Shown here in pieces: positions 27,497 to 37,384 of a stretch of DNA of 64,000 bases. The DNA comes from Pseudomonadota bacterium (GTDB lineage Bacteria; Desulfobacterota; Desulfarculia; Desulfarculales; Desulfarculaceae), in NCBI GenBank assembly GCA_018896025.1, contig JAHIND010000035.1, forward strand, positions 62,001 through 126,000, written 5' to 3'. Made by a program: the position numbers and the translations under genes. The stretch's first letter is position 1, and the number at the start of each line of letters is the position of its first letter. The notes under the pieces are model-generated. The model was not told the DNA's origin. It did not search any database and saw nothing but the letters and a program-made list of their open reading frames with translations.

Positions 27497-28468
27497 CTAC
27501 ATATCCCGGGTCAGCTTGATGATCTCCAGCAGGGCCCGGTCCCGCTGGGTCTGGCGCTTGGCCGCCTTTTCCGGGGGCCAGTCGTAGAAGCCGCCGCCGG
27601 ACTTCACCCCATGCCTGCCCTGCTCCACCTGAGCCACCAGCGAGGGCGAGCCGTCGATGCGCTTCTCCAGAAGGGGCAACAGGTAGCGCTGCACCGCCAG
27701 GGTGGTTTCCAGCCCAGCGAAGTCGGCCCGCTCCAGGGGGCCCATCAGGGCCATGCGCAGGCCGAAGCCGTAGCGCACCACCCGGTCCACGTCCTCGGGC
27801 TCGGCCACCCCCTGCTCCACCAGGGCCAGGGCCTCGCGTTGCAGGGCGTGCTGCAAACGGTTGCCCAAAAAGCCGGGGATGTCGTGCTTAAGGCGCACCG
27901 GCACCTTGCCCGCGCCTTGGAGCAAGGCCACTATCCGGTCGCAAACCTGGGGATCGGTGCGATCGCCGGGGATCACCTCCACGCAGGGGATGACCTGGGG
28001 CGGGTTCCAGAAGTGGGTGCCCACGAAGCGCCCCGGATGGTCCAGGTCCCGGCCCACCTCGCTGATGGCCAGGGCCGAGGTGTTGGTGGCCAGGATGGCG
28101 CCCCGCTCCACCAAGGGCTCGATCTGGGCGAACAGCTCCCGCTTGAGGTCCATCTTCTCTGGGGCGGCCTCCACCACCAGGCCCGCGCCCCGGCAGGCGG
28201 CGGCCAAATCCGGCTGAACCGCAATATTGTCCAGGCAGCGGGCGGCGTCGGCCTTGCTCACCATGCCCACTTGCAGGAAGCTGTCCAGGCTGGTGCGCAC
28301 CCGGTCCTTGGCTATGGCCAAGACCTCGGGGTTGGGGTCGTAGAGCCTGACCGGGTGCCCGGCCAGACCGAAGATCTGGGCTATGCCGTGCCCCATGATG
28401 CCCGCCCCGATCACCGCCACGGGAATCGCCTCTGCCCCAACGCCCTGCAAATCGGCTTCTTTGCTCAT
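27497..28468 (-). CDS. 3-hydroxyacyl-CoA dehydrogenase, NAD-binding family
   Basis: A 323-residue stand-alone dehydrogenase. The dinucleotide motif VIGAGIMGHGIAQIFG starts near residue 19. The catalytic His region VGTHFWNPPQVIPCVEVIPG lies near 150, and the C-terminal domain has GPLERADFAGLE near 245. No hydratase domain is fused. Members oxidise 3-hydroxybutyryl-CoA or related hydroxyacyl-CoAs or reduce acetoacetyl-CoA. Its 3' end converges on the sigma-54 activator gene with only nine bases between stops. It is a single-gene unit whose promoter lies in the 28.47-28.77 kb gap shared with the divergent porin gene. The exact acyl chain is not readable. Confidence 0.9.
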   Translation of the reverse strand: MSKEADLQGVGAEAIPVAVIGAGIMGHGIAQIFGLAGHPVRLYDPNPEVLAIAKDRVRTSLDSFLQVGMVSKADAARCLDNIAVQPDLAAACRGAGLVVEAAPEKMDLKRELFAQIEPLVERGAILATNTSALAISEVGRDLDHPGRFVGTHFWNPPQVIPCVEVIPGDRTDPQVCDRIVALLQGAGKVPVRLKHDIPGFLGNRLQHALQREALALVEQGVAEPEDVDRVVRYGFGLRMALMGPLERADFAGLETTLAVQRYLLPLLEKRIDGSPSLVAQVEQGRHGVKSGGGFYDWPPEKAAKRQTQRDRALLEIIKLTRDM

Positions 28469-28741
28469 TTAAAACACCCCATGTTTCTGCATAATGTTGC
28501 CCGCCGCCTCGCCTCCCAGCGCCGGGATCAGGATAAAATCGAGCCCGATTGTAATACATCGACCCTGGCCTCGTCGATGAAAGGCGGAGAAAAACACCTT
28601 TTTCACCGGGCCGGGGAAAATCCTGTGTTGATCGGTGCGGCCAAAAGTGGCCTACTGTATGCGCAGCCAGGGAGCCGCGCCGGGGCCTGGGACAAGTTAT
28701 GTCATCCCTCGAAGGCTTCATGAAACTGGTGGGGGAAACCA

Positions 28742-28774
28742 ATGACAACCAAAGCCGAAAGAGATCGGGTGTGA
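28742..28774 (+). CDS. Possible 10-residue leader peptide before the porin gene
   Basis: An ATG at 28742 opens a ten-codon frame, MTTKAERDRV, whose TGA overlaps the porin ATG as TGATG. A purine-rich GGGGGAAA stands just upstream of it, better than anything directly before the porin ATG. Translation of the porin could be coupled to this short frame. It may equally be chance. Confidence 0.35.
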   Translation: MTTKAERDRV

Positions 28775-30234
28775 TGCTCAAAAAGACGTTTTTTACCTCC
28801 GGGCGGAAACCTTTTTCCCAGGCGCTGTTGTTTTTGGGGATCATGGCCCTTGGGGGAATGTTGTGGGGCGCGCCCCCCAGCGCCCTGGCCCAGCAGGGCG
28901 GCAAGGCCGCCGCGCCGGACTACGCCGACCATGTGCGGCAGTTGCAAAAGGTCATCGAGATGCAGCAGCGCCAGCTTGAGGCGCAGCAAAAGCAACTGGA
29001 GCAGCAGCGCCAAATGCTCCAGTCGCTGCAAGAGCAGGTGAGCGGCCTGGTGAAGGTGGGGACCAAGCCCGCCGCCGTCAAGGAGCCGCAAACGACCGCC
29101 GCGGCCAAACCGGCGGCCAAGGAGCCCCCCAGCGACTGGGAGGGTTCCTTCGCGGTGCAGGGCACCAAGACCCGTTTCGCCCTGGGCGGCTTCGCCCAGT
29201 TGGACGTGATCCACGATAGCGGGGCCATCACAACGCCGGGCGACTTCGTCACCGCCAACATCGTCACCAGGGGAGCCGCCAAGACCCAGGGCTCGGACGG
29301 CCAGACCAACTTCAGCGTAAAGGCCACCCAGCTTTGGTTCGAGACCCGGACCCCGGTGGAGCAAGGGCTGCTGAGGACCTACCTGTCCATGGACTTTTTC
29401 GCCAACTCTCAGACCGCCAACCCGGACATCAGGCTGCGTGAGGCCTACGGCGAACTGACCAAATTCGTTTTGGGCGGCGACCTTCTGGTCGGCCAGGCCT
29501 GGTCCGCCATCTGGTACGGCAACGCCTGGCCCAATATCCTGGACTACGAGGGCCCCAGCGCCGAGGTGGGTCAGCGCCTGCCCCAGGTCCGCTGGAGCCG
29601 AGCGCTGAACGAAGGCCTTACCTTGAAACTGGGCATCGAGTCTCCGGGCGACCACGAAATCCAGGGCGCGGACGTGCTCAGCGCCTGGCCCGACGGGGTG
29701 GTTTCCCTGGAATGGCTGGCCGGTCCGCTGAAGTTCCAGGGCTCGGCCATAGTGCGCGACCTCAGGGCCAGCCAGAACAACGGCCCCACCGAGAACGCGG
29801 TGGGCTGGGGCCTGTTGGCCAACGGCAACCTGGGTCTACCCTTCCTGCACCAAGGGGACAACCTGACCTTCTCCATCGCCTACGGCCAGGGCATGGGCTC
29901 CACCATCAACGATTCCCCGCCCGACGCCTTCTACGACTCCAAGAACAACAGCCTGGAGGTCCTGCCGGTCTGGGGCTATTACCTGGCCTACGAGCACAAA
30001 TGGACCGAGGCCCTCAGCTCGGTGATCCTCTACGGCGGGCTCCGGGTGGACAACGCCGACAACCAGCCCTACGACTCCTACCACTCCAGCCAATATTCCT
30101 GCGTCAACCTGATCTGGCAGCCCACCAGTTGGTGGCTGCTGGGCGGAGAGCTGCTCTGGGGCGAGCGGGAGGACAAGGACGGGGCCAGCGGCGACGACAC
30201 CCGGTTGCAGCTCACCACCAAGTTCACCTTTTAG
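28774..30234 (+). CDS. DcaP-like outer-membrane porin
   Basis: A 486-residue secreted protein. The signal peptide (MLKKTFFTSGRKPFSQALLFLGIMALGGMLWGAPPSALAQ) is followed by a Gln-rich predicted coiled coil at about residues 52-85, then a beta-barrel. The barrel segment beginning FALGGFAQLDVIHD and the closing TRLQLTTKFTF with a C-terminal Phe fit the DcaP trimeric porin group, which passes small organic acids. I start at ATG 28774 because it gives a clean signal peptide; in-frame upstream Met codons would disrupt it. A bidirectional hairpin follows the stop. It may serve the uptake of the dicarboxylate-like substrates implied elsewhere in the window. Confidence 0.84.
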   Translation: MLKKTFFTSGRKPFSQALLFLGIMALGGMLWGAPPSALAQQGGKAAAPDYADHVRQLQKVIEMQQRQLEAQQKQLEQQRQMLQSLQEQVSGLVKVGTKPAAVKEPQTTAAAKPAAKEPPSDWEGSFAVQGTKTRFALGGFAQLDVIHDSGAITTPGDFVTANIVTRGAAKTQGSDGQTNFSVKATQLWFETRTPVEQGLLRTYLSMDFFANSQTANPDIRLREAYGELTKFVLGGDLLVGQAWSAIWYGNAWPNILDYEGPSAEVGQRLPQVRWSRALNEGLTLKLGIESPGDHEIQGADVLSAWPDGVVSLEWLAGPLKFQGSAIVRDLRASQNNGPTENAVGWGLLANGNLGLPFLHQGDNLTFSIAYGQGMGSTINDSPPDAFYDSKNNSLEVLPVWGYYLAYEHKWTEALSSVILYGGLRVDNADNQPYDSYHSSQYSCVNLIWQPTSWWLLGGELLWGEREDKDGASGDDTRLQLTTKFTF

Positions 30235-30245
30235 ACCAAACAAAA

Positions 30246-30278
30246 CGCATCCCCGGCGCCACATTCGCCGGGGATGCG
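30246..30278. terminator. Bidirectional hairpin between porin and small secreted gene
   Basis: A 13-bp perfect stem (CGCATCCCCGGCG at 30246-30258 with 30266-30278). On the minus strand it is followed by GTTTTGTTTGGTC, a usable U tract. On the plus strand there is no U tract, but the stem lies 12 bases after the porin stop. Confidence 0.7.
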
Positions 30279-30298
30279 ACTCCCACCCCACCCCTATC

Positions 30299-30580
30299 TC
30301 ACAAGCTGTTGTTGAAGGTCCGGCCGGTTTCCGCCAGTCTGACCACGGCCTCGCGACTGGTCACGCTCAAGGTGACGTTGTTGGAGCGAGCGGTTCTCTC
30401 CAGGGCCGGGCAGGCCTGCGGATCGCCCATCTGGCCCAGGGTGTAGATGGCCACCGTGCTCACCTGGCAGTACTGGGAGTCGGCCAGGGCCATGACCGCC
30501 TCGGGAGTCAGCTCCACCATCTCCACCCGGCATCCACTCTGGGCCGCCTCCTGGCAGGTCCGCTGCAGATTGGCCAGCAC
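30299..30580 (-). CDS. Small possibly secreted protein, start damaged or unclear
   Basis: The frame encodes 93 residues from a GTG at 30580 and has six Cys or Pro-bracketed positions (for example QRTCQEAAQSGC and GDPQACPAL), with a HEAT-like helical feel (AIYTLGQMGDPQACPALERTAR). In the same frame upstream of the GTG, the sequence reads FSWGLAPASALAQRQAPQF. This looks like the end of a signal peptide, but no start codon precedes it in frame. One extra base in a nearby C run would connect it to a GTG (GRRP-LFSWGL...), so a frameshifted signal peptide is possible. A strong minus-strand terminator at 30246-30278 supports a real transcript. Function unknown. Confidence 0.4.
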   Translation of the reverse strand: MLANLQRTCQEAAQSGCRVEMVELTPEAVMALADSQYCQVSTVAIYTLGQMGDPQACPALERTARSNNVTLSVTSREAVVRLAETGRTFNNSL

Positions 30581-30658
30581 GAACTGCGGCGCCTGGCGTT
30601 GGGCCAGGGCCGAGGCGGGCGCGAGGCCCCAGGAAAAGAGGGGCGGCGGCCCACGCCC

Positions 30659-30692
30659 AAAAAACAGGGGGCCGGGATTGCTCCCGGCCCCC
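30659..30692 (-). terminator. Rho-independent terminator after the RND efflux operon
   Basis: Read on the minus strand an 11-bp GC-rich stem (30667-30677 with 30682-30692) and a four-base loop are followed closely by six T (plus-strand A at 30659-30664). It lies 38 bases after the outer-membrane-factor stop. Confidence 0.9.
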
Positions 30693-30729
30693 CGTGGGTT
30701 GCCCGCGCGGGATGTTCGATCAAGCTGGA

Positions 30730-32235
30730 TTACTGGCGGGCGAGCTTGCCTGACACCTGGACCGTCTTGGGCGCGGCCGGGGTGGCTTGTTGGGTAGCTT
30801 CGGTGCGCATGTGCTGCCAGCCGCCGCCCAGGGCCTTGTACAGGCTGATGATGTCGCCGGTGATGGCCTCCTGGCTGGTGATGCGCTGATCGTCATAGGA
30901 GAACAGGGAGCGCTGGGCGTCCAACACGTCGTTGAAGTTCACCAGCCCCTGGCGGTACTTGTCCTGGGCGATGTCCGCCGCCTTTTGGGCTGCGTCCACC
31001 GCCGCGGTTAGGGCGGCCAGGCGCTGCTGCTCCTGGTTGAAGGCGGTGAGCGAGTTGCGGATTTCCTTCACCGCCACCAGCACCGCCTTGTCGTATTGCG
31101 CGGCCAGCTGCTCCTGCTTGGCGTTTTGCACCTCGATGTTGGCCCGGATGGACCCGGCCCGGAAGATGGGCCAGGTGATACTGGGCAGGATGCTCCACAC
31201 GTTGCTGTCGGCGTTGAACAGCTTGGAGCTCTTCATGGACTCCAGGCCGATGGAGCCGATCAGATAGAACTTGGGGTACAGGTCGGCGGTGGCCACGCCG
31301 ATGCGCGCGCTCTGGGCGGCCAGGGCCCGCTCGGCCATGCGGATGTCCGGCCGCTGGCGCAGGGTGTCCGCCGGGATCTTCAGCACCACGCTGAAGGGCG
31401 CCCTGGGTATGGCCTGGGCCTTTTCCAGGCGCTTTTGCAGCTGGCCGGGCATCTTGCCCACCAGCACCGCCAGGGCGTTGTAAGAACGCTCCAGCCCGCT
31501 GCGCAGGGTGGGGATGGTGGAGCGGCTCTTCTCCAGGTTGTAGCGCGCCTGCTGCACGTCCAGCTCGTCGCTGAGCCCCGCATTTTGCCGGGCCTCCAGG
31601 ATTTCCAGGGTGTCGGCCTGGGCCTTCAGGTTGTTCTCGGCCACCGCCAGCCGCTGCTGGTAGGAGCGGATGGCCACGTAGGTCTGGGCCACCTCGCCGG
31701 CCATGGAGACCCACACCGACTCAAGCGACGCCTGCTGGGACTGGATGTCGGCCTGGGCCGCCTCCACCCCGCGCCGGGTGCCGCCGAAGATGTCGATCTC
31801 CCAGGTGGCGTCGAAGCCCGCGCTGTAATAGGTGTTCTCGGCGCGGATGGCCTCGTCGTTGGCGTTATAGCTGGTGATGGCGCGGGTTTGTTGGTACGAG
31901 CCGGTGGCGTCCACCGATGGGAACAGGCCCGCCCGGCTGATGGTCAGTTGGGCCCTGGCTTCGCGCACCTTGGCCCGGGCCTCGCGCACGTCCAGGTTGC
32001 CTTGCAGCGCTTCCTGGATCAGTTCGCTGAGCATGGGGTCGTTGAAGACCGTCCACCAGGAGACCAGGTCCTGCTTGCTGATGGACGCCCGGCGTCCCTC
32101 CTCCTGGGCGGCGGCGCCGGCGATGCCAGAAACGTCGGCCTTGGGCGCGAGAGGCTGCTTATAGTCGGGGCCCACCGTGACGCACCCGGCCAGGCTGAGG
32201 CACAACGTAGGTATGAGTAACAGTTTCAGTTTCAT
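30730..32235 (-). CDS. RND efflux outer-membrane factor lipoprotein (NodT/OprM type)
   Basis: A 501-residue outer-membrane channel. The signal peptide ends in LSLAGC, a lipobox, followed by [10 protein letters not shown], the classic N-terminus of this family. Paired long alpha-helical regions, for example [14 protein letters not shown] near residue 105 and its C-terminal repeat-half equivalent, form the tunnel. I start at the ATG at 32235, which overlaps the stop of the pump gene (ATGA). It is the third gene of adaptor-pump-channel and ends in a strong terminator. Confidence 0.93.
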   Translation of the reverse strand: MKLKLLLIPTLCLSLAGCVTVGPDYKQPLAPKADVSGIAGAAAQEEGRRASISKQDLVSWWTVFNDPMLSELIQEALQGNLDVREARAKVREARAQLTISRAGLFPSVDATGSYQQTRAITSYNANDEAIRAENTYYSAGFDATWEIDIFGGTRRGVEAAQADIQSQQASLESVWVSMAGEVAQTYVAIRSYQQRLAVAENNLKAQADTLEILEARQNAGLSDELDVQQARYNLEKSRSTIPTLRSGLERSYNALAVLVGKMPGQLQKRLEKAQAIPRAPFSVVLKIPADTLRQRPDIRMAERALAAQSARIGVATADLYPKFYLIGSIGLESMKSSKLFNADSNVWSILPSITWPIFRAGSIRANIEVQNAKQEQLAAQYDKAVLVAVKEIRNSLTAFNQEQQRLAALTAAVDAAQKAADIAQDKYRQGLVNFNDVLDAQRSLFSYDDQRITSQEAITGDIISLYKALGGGWQHMRTEATQQATPAAPKTVQVSGKLARQ

Positions 32236-35200
32236 GAGAGGTCCCCCTTGGCGGCCTCTGGTTCGGTTGGCTGCGGCTGCTCGGTCGAGAGCTTGGCCTT
32301 CAGGTATTCCCGCAGCCTTTGGAACAAGACGTACAGGGCCGGCACGATGAGTATGCCCATCACCGTGGCCGCCACCATGCCCGCGCAAACGGTCAGGCCG
32401 ATGGCCTGGCGGCTGTTGGCGCCCGCGCCGGTGGCAAAGATCATGGGCAGGGTGCCCAGGATGAAGGTGAAGGCGGTCATAAGCACGGCGCGAAAACGTT
32501 CCTCAATGCCGATACGGGCCGCTTCGAGGATGGAGTGCCCCTTCTCACGCTGGGTCTTGCAGAACTCCACGATAAGGATGGCGTTCTTGCTGGCCAGGCC
32601 CACCAGCAGGATCAAGCCGAGTTGGGCATAGATGCTAAGCGACAGGCCCATGAGCTTGATCCCGGCCAGGGCCCCGGTGATGGCCACCACGATGGAGAGC
32701 ATGACCGGCACGGGGATGGTCCAGCTTTCGTACTGGGCCACCAGCAGTAGATAGCCGAAGAGCAGCGACAGGCCCATGAGCATAATGCCCTGGCTCTGCA
32801 CCTTGCGCTCCTGGTAGCTCATGCCCGACCAGTCGATGGTGTAGCCCTGGGGCAGGCTTTCCTTGGCGATCTTCTCCACCGCCTGGATGGCCGCGCCGGA
32901 GCTCACTCCGCCCGCGGTCAGGGCGGTGATGGCCGCGCTGGGGAACTGGTTGAAGCGCAGCAGCATACGCGGCGCGGCCGTGGGCCTGATCTTCACCAGG
33001 CTGGAGACGGGCACCATTTCCCCGGAGCTGTTCTTGACGTTGAGCTCGCCGATGTCCTCGATGCTCTTGCGAAAGGGCCAATCCGCCTGGACCATGACCT
33101 TGTTCACCTGGTTGCCGATGTTAATGTCGTTGACGTAGCGCGAACCCAGGTAGTTCTGCAAGGTGGTGAACAGGCTGCTCACCGACACCTTCATGGACTC
33201 GGCCTTGGCGCGGTCAACCTCCAGGAAAAGGTGGGGCGTGTTGGCTGCGTAGCTGCTGAAGGCCACCATGATCTCCGGCGAGGTGTTCAGACGCATCAGG
33301 AAATTCTGCAGCACCTGGGCCAGGCGCTGCGGATCGTTTTCGGTGATGCTCTGCAAACGGATCTCCAGGCCGTTGCTGATGCCAAGGCCCATGATGGGGG
33401 GCGGGGTGAAGATGTTGACCCTGGCCTCGGGCACCTGGGCGGCGAAGGCTTGCAGCTTTCTGACAAAGGCGCCTATTTGCAGCTCGGCGGTTTTGCGTTT
33501 ATCCCAGTCATCCAGGTGGGTGACCATGAATCCCACGTTTTCGCCGTTGCCGCCGATGAGGCTGTAGCCGGAAATGGCCATCACCGACTCCACCCCTTTG
33601 AGCTCTCGCGTGGTGGCGGACAGACGCTTCATGATCGCCTCGGTGCGCGCCAGGGTGGCTCCTTCGGGCAGCTGCACGTCGGTGAAGATGGCTCCCTGGT
33701 CCTCGGGGGGGATCAGCGAGGTCTGGGTGGTTTTGAAGAACAAGCCGGTGAGGGCCGCCAACACCAGCAGGATGACCACCGGGAAGACCAGGCGCTTGGC
33801 CAGCCACATGGACCACACCGCGTAGCTGTCGCGACTTTTGTCCAGGGCCCGGTTGAACCAGGCCAGGGGGCCGCGTTTGGGGGGGCGCTGCTTGCGCAGC
33901 ATGGTGGCGCAAAGGGCCGGGCTCAGGGTCAGGGCCACGATGGTGGAGAATAGCACCGCGGTGCTGATGGTTACCGCGAACTGGCGGTAGATCTGACCGG
34001 TGAGGCCGGCCACGAAGGCCACGGGCACGAAGATGGCCAAGAGCACCAGGGAGATGGCGATGATGGCCACGCTCACTTCTTGCATGGCCTTGATGGCTGC
34101 GTCCTTGGGCCCCAGGCCCTCGTGCTCCATGAGGTGATAGACGCGCTCAACCACCACGATGGCATCGTCCACCACCAACCCAATGGCCAGCACCAGGGCG
34201 AACAGGGTCAGCAGGTTTATGGTGTAGCCCAGGGCCATGAGCACCGCGAAGGTGGACAACAGCGACACCGGGATGGCCACCACCGGGATCAGGGTGGCCC
34301 GCCAGTCCTGCAAAAAGACGTAGCAGACCAGCACCACCAGGCCGAAGGTCAACAGCAGGGTGAGGAGAATTTCCTGCACCGAGGCAGAGATGGTCAGGGT
34401 GGCGTCATAGGCCATGGCGTAGTCGAGTCCGGAGGGCCAGGTGGCCTTGAGCCTTTTCATCTCGGCCTGCGCCGCCTCCATGGTGGCCAGGGAGTTGGAG
34501 CCCGGGGTCTGGGAGAGCAGCATGGCCACGGAGGGCGTGCCGTTGTAGGTGGTGCTGTAGGCATAGGAGTCGCGCCCCAGCTCCACCCGGGCCACGTCCC
34601 CCAGACGCACCTGGCCCCCCTGGGGATCCGAGTGGACGATGATGTCCCCGAAGTCCTTGGGGTCGTTCAAGCGGCCCTGGGTCTGCAAGGTGTAGACCAG
34701 CTTGATGTCTTTGCCGCCGGGGGCCGCGCCCACCGAACCGATGGAGGCCTGGAGGTTCTGGCTGGATATGGCGCTCACCACGTCCTGGCTGCTCAGCCCC
34801 AAGGCCTCCAGCCGGTTGGAATCCAGCCACACGCGCATACTGTATTGGCCACCCAAGATGGTGACGCCGCCCACGCCGGGCACTCGCTTCATGGCGTCCT
34901 TGAGACGCTCATGCACGAAGTTGCTCAAATACAACTCGTCGCGGGACTTGTCCGGCGAGTAGATGGCCATGAATCCCAGGACGCTGGAGGAACGCGTCTC
35001 CACGGTGAGGCCCTGCTGGGTCACCTCGGAGGGCAGTTTGGACTGGGCCTGCTGCAGGCGGTTCTGCACCTTGACCAGGGCGATGTCCAGGTTGGTGCCC
35101 ACCTCGAAGCTTACGGTCAGGGTGTAGTTGCCCTGGTTGTCGCTCTTGGACTCCATGTAGATCATGTTGTCCACGCCGTTGATCTCTTGCTCAATGGGCG

Positions 35201-35390
35201 TGGCCACCGTCTTGGAGAGCACCTCGGCGCTGGCCCCCGGGTAGGAGGCCTCGACCTGCACCGTGGGCGGCGCGACCTGGGGATACTGCTCTATGGGCAG
35301 CGAGGAAAGGGCCAGGGCTCCGGCCAAGGTCAGCACGATGGCTATGACCATGGCGAAGCGGGGCCGCTCTATGAAAAGGCGCGAGATCAT
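32232..35390 (-). CDS. RND multidrug efflux pump, HAE1 (AcrB-like) family
   Basis: A 1052-residue inner-membrane pump of full family length. It opens [37 protein letters not shown] as AcrB-type pumps do. The proton-relay region [18 protein letters not shown] near residue 400 contains the two adjacent Asp. The C-terminal half shows [24 protein letters not shown] near 940, which carries the conserved Lys. Overlaps with both neighbours show a tight operon. Substrates are likely hydrophobic drugs or detergents, controlled by the upstream TetR protein. No damage is seen. Confidence 0.95.
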   Translation of the reverse strand: MISRLFIERPRFAMVIAIVLTLAGALALSSLPIEQYPQVAPPTVQVEASYPGASAEVLSKTVATPIEQEINGVDNMIYMESKSDNQGNYTLTVSFEVGTNLDIALVKVQNRLQQAQSKLPSEVTQQGLTVETRSSSVLGFMAIYSPDKSRDELYLSNFVHERLKDAMKRVPGVGGVTILGGQYSMRVWLDSNRLEALGLSSQDVVSAISSQNLQASIGSVGAAPGGKDIKLVYTLQTQGRLNDPKDFGDIIVHSDPQGGQVRLGDVARVELGRDSYAYSTTYNGTPSVAMLLSQTPGSNSLATMEAAQAEMKRLKATWPSGLDYAMAYDATLTISASVQEILLTLLLTFGLVVLVCYVFLQDWRATLIPVVAIPVSLLSTFAVLMALGYTINLLTLFALVLAIGLVVDDAIVVVERVYHLMEHEGLGPKDAAIKAMQEVSVAIIAISLVLLAIFVPVAFVAGLTGQIYRQFAVTISTAVLFSTIVALTLSPALCATMLRKQRPPKRGPLAWFNRALDKSRDSYAVWSMWLAKRLVFPVVILLVLAALTGLFFKTTQTSLIPPEDQGAIFTDVQLPEGATLARTEAIMKRLSATTRELKGVESVMAISGYSLIGGNGENVGFMVTHLDDWDKRKTAELQIGAFVRKLQAFAAQVPEARVNIFTPPPIMGLGISNGLEIRLQSITENDPQRLAQVLQNFLMRLNTSPEIMVAFSSYAANTPHLFLEVDRAKAESMKVSVSSLFTTLQNYLGSRYVNDINIGNQVNKVMVQADWPFRKSIEDIGELNVKNSSGEMVPVSSLVKIRPTAAPRMLLRFNQFPSAAITALTAGGVSSGAAIQAVEKIAKESLPQGYTIDWSGMSYQERKVQSQGIMLMGLSLLFGYLLLVAQYESWTIPVPVMLSIVVAITGALAGIKLMGLSLSIYAQLGLILLVGLASKNAILIVEFCKTQREKGHSILEAARIGIEERFRAVLMTAFTFILGTLPMIFATGAGANSRQAIGLTVCAGMVAATVMGILIVPALYVLFQRLREYLKAKLSTEQPQPTEPEAAKGDLS

Positions 35391-36649
35391 GACTGGCGGT
35401 CCTCTCTGTCGGCACCGGGCCCGGTCTTGGCCGCCTTGACCGGCTGGCCGGGCCGCACCCTTTGCAGGCCCTGGACCACCACGGTTTCACCCGCCTTCAC
35501 ACCCGAGTTGACGATGCGGTTGCCGTCCACGCTGTCGCCCAGCTTCACGTAACGCTGCTGGGCCACGCCCTTGGCCGACACCACGTAGACGTACTCGCCC
35601 TTCTGGTCGGTCATGACCGCTTCCTGGGGCAGCACCACGCTGCGCGCGGTGTTGGGGGTTTCCATGAGGACCTTGACGTAGCTGTTGGGCACCAACTCCC
35701 CGCCGGAGTTGTCGTAGCGAAGGCGGATAACGATGGTACCGGTGTTGAGATTCATGCGGTTGCCCACGAAGTCCAAGGCGCCCTCGCCCTTAAAGGCGTC
35801 GCCGTTGGGCAGCACCAAGCGGGCCTTGATGGCCTCGATGCCCTCGCGCTTGCTTATCTTGAGCAGGTCCAGGTAGTCGCGGTCGCTGATGGCGAAGCGC
35901 ACCCGCACGGGGTCCACCTGCACTACCCGGGCCATCATCACCGCGCCGGGGCTCACATAGGCGCCTGCGGTCACTTCGGCCTTGCCGATGCGCCCGGTTA
36001 TGGGCGAACGGACCTGGGTGTAGGCAAGGTCGATGCGCGCCACCTTGAGGTTGGCCTCGGACTGCTTCACCTGGGCCTTCAGTTGCTCGACCTTGGCCTG
36101 GGCCTCCTGCTGGGCCGCATTGTATTGGCGCACGGCGCTCTTGGCCTTGTCCACGTCGGCCTGCACCACGCTACGCGCCCCCGCGTTGCTCAAGCGCTTG
36201 AGATACTGCTCGGCGTAGGTGCGTTGGGCTGCAACCGACTCCAGGTTGGCCTGGGACGCAGTCAAGCTGGCCTTGGTCTGGGCCAGGGTGGCCTCGTTAA
36301 GCTCCACCTTGGCCTGGTAGCGGTCCGGGTCGATGGTGAACAGCAGATCGCCCTGGTTGACCATGGCGCCTTCCTTGAAGTGCACCGTCTTGATGATGCC
36401 CTCCACTTGGGCGTATATCTCGGCCCCCTGGATGGCCTCCACGTGGCCCACGTACTTGTTGGGCGGCTTAAGGGAGGTTTCTTTCAATACGGCGGTCACC
36501 ACCTCTGGGGCTCCTCCCCGGGGGGCCACGCTGGCCACGCCCTTGCTGCCGGCGGCCTGCTCGTCGGGCACCAGGCCCCGGACGATCCAACCGACAGCCA
36601 CCAGGGCCAGCAACACAACACCGATGACGATGGGTTTTAAGACACGCAT
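35387..36649 (-). CDS. RND efflux periplasmic adaptor (AcrA/MexA-type)
   Basis: A 420-residue membrane-fusion protein. An N-terminal anchor helix ([20 protein letters not shown]) is followed by the lipoyl-type half [36 protein letters not shown] near residue 80. A helical hairpin (residues about 115-200) and a second half with [22 protein letters not shown] come next. The start is the ATG at 36649, with AAGGAGAT seven bases upstream; a longer frame lacks any signal. The gene follows the TetR gene by 59 bases and overlaps the pump gene. It links pump and outer-membrane channel. Confidence 0.94.
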   Translation of the reverse strand: MRVLKPIVIGVVLLALVAVGWIVRGLVPDEQAAGSKGVASVAPRGGAPEVVTAVLKETSLKPPNKYVGHVEAIQGAEIYAQVEGIIKTVHFKEGAMVNQGDLLFTIDPDRYQAKVELNEATLAQTKASLTASQANLESVAAQRTYAEQYLKRLSNAGARSVVQADVDKAKSAVRQYNAAQQEAQAKVEQLKAQVKQSEANLKVARIDLAYTQVRSPITGRIGKAEVTAGAYVSPGAVMMARVVQVDPVRVRFAISDRDYLDLLKISKREGIEAIKARLVLPNGDAFKGEGALDFVGNRMNLNTGTIVIRLRYDNSGGELVPNSYVKVLMETPNTARSVVLPQEAVMTDQKGEYVYVVSAKGVAQQRYVKLGDSVDGNRIVNSGVKAGETVVVQGLQRVRPGQPVKAAKTGPGADREDRQS

Positions 36650-36708
36650 CGTAAAAATCTCCTTGATTCTTCCGGGGACGGTAAGCACCGCCCCTTCACA
36701 AAAATGGT

Positions 36709-37320
36709 TCAGGCGCGAATGCTGTCGAAAATCATTTGCACGGCCACCCTCAGGGTGGGCTGCAGGGGGGTGCTGGCCATGCCGGAAAGGTAATGGCGCA
36801 CCATGCCGGTGAACAAGCCCACGAGTATGTCGAAGGTCTGCCCCAGGTCCACATCGGGGCGGATCTCGTCCCGCTCCTGGGCCTGTTTCAATACCTTTTT
36901 GAAATCCTCGAAAGGCGCGTTGCGCATATGGCCGTCACGCAGCAGGTTAAAAATCCGTTCCTCGGTGGCCCACTCCACCTGCATAGACATGAAGTTGATG
37001 AACTTTCTGCACTCCTTATCTTCCTCCAACAAATCGGCTCGGGCCATGAACTGGGCCAGCAGGTCGTCCAGAGAATCCAGGGACGGGACTTTCTCGGCCA
37101 GCAGACCGGCTTCCCGTTGGTGCATGGCCTTGATCAACTCCACCAGCAATTCCCGCTTATCCTTGAAATGCCAGTAGACCGCCCCCCTGGTCATGCCGAT
37201 GCGCTTGGCTATGTCGCCCAGGGTGGAGCGGGAAAAGCCCTTTTCGCTGAACACGTTGAGAGCGCCCGCCAGGATTTTCCTCCTGGTTTCCTGGGCTTGT
37301 TCGTTGGTCTTGCGGGCCAA
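36709..37320 (-). CDS. TetR-family repressor of the efflux operon (AcrR-like), TTG start
   Basis: A 203-residue repressor with an N-terminal TetR helix-turn-helix (ILAGALNVFSEKGFSRSTLGDIAKRIGMTRGAVYWHFKDKRELLVELI near residues 15-63). The C-terminal ligand domain resembles TtgR/AcrR-type regulators. I start at a TTG at 37320, which has AAAGGAG five bases upstream; the in-frame ATG at 37422 would read through the operator and lacks a ribosome-binding site. It is the first gene of the unit and lies just downstream of an AcrR-type 24-base dyad, so it probably represses itself and the three efflux genes. Confidence 0.9.
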   Translation of the reverse strand: MARKTNEQAQETRRKILAGALNVFSEKGFSRSTLGDIAKRIGMTRGAVYWHFKDKRELLVELIKAMHQREAGLLAEKVPSLDSLDDLLAQFMARADLLEEDKECRKFINFMSMQVEWATEERIFNLLRDGHMRNAPFEDFKKVLKQAQERDEIRPDVDLGQTFDILVGLFTGMVRHYLSGMASTPLQPTLRVAVQMIFDSIRA

Positions 37321-37360
37321 TGTGGCTCCTTTCGCGCTGGGGTCCGGTCCGTGCGGTAAA

Positions 37361-37384
37361 GATATACATCCATGAATGTATGTC
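37361..37384. promoter_or_regulatory. AcrR/TtgR-type operator before the TetR gene
   Basis: A 24-base dyad around ATACAT-C-CATG-A-ATGTAT (core 37364-37381), with matched outer GA/TC ends. It closely resembles the TACATACATT...AATGTATGTA operators of AcrR and TtgR. It stands 40 bases before the TTG start of the TetR gene, within the likely promoter. Confidence 0.75.

Noticed and set aside
27188-28723. A long plus-strand frame across the 3-hydroxyacyl-CoA dehydrogenase gene
   Set aside because: It is an antisense shadow caused by high GC. The true protein on the minus strand has all family motifs.
30508-30723. A minus-strand frame covering the efflux-operon terminator
   Set aside because: Its first half is the terminator hairpin itself and its peptide is a proline/arginine-rich shadow.
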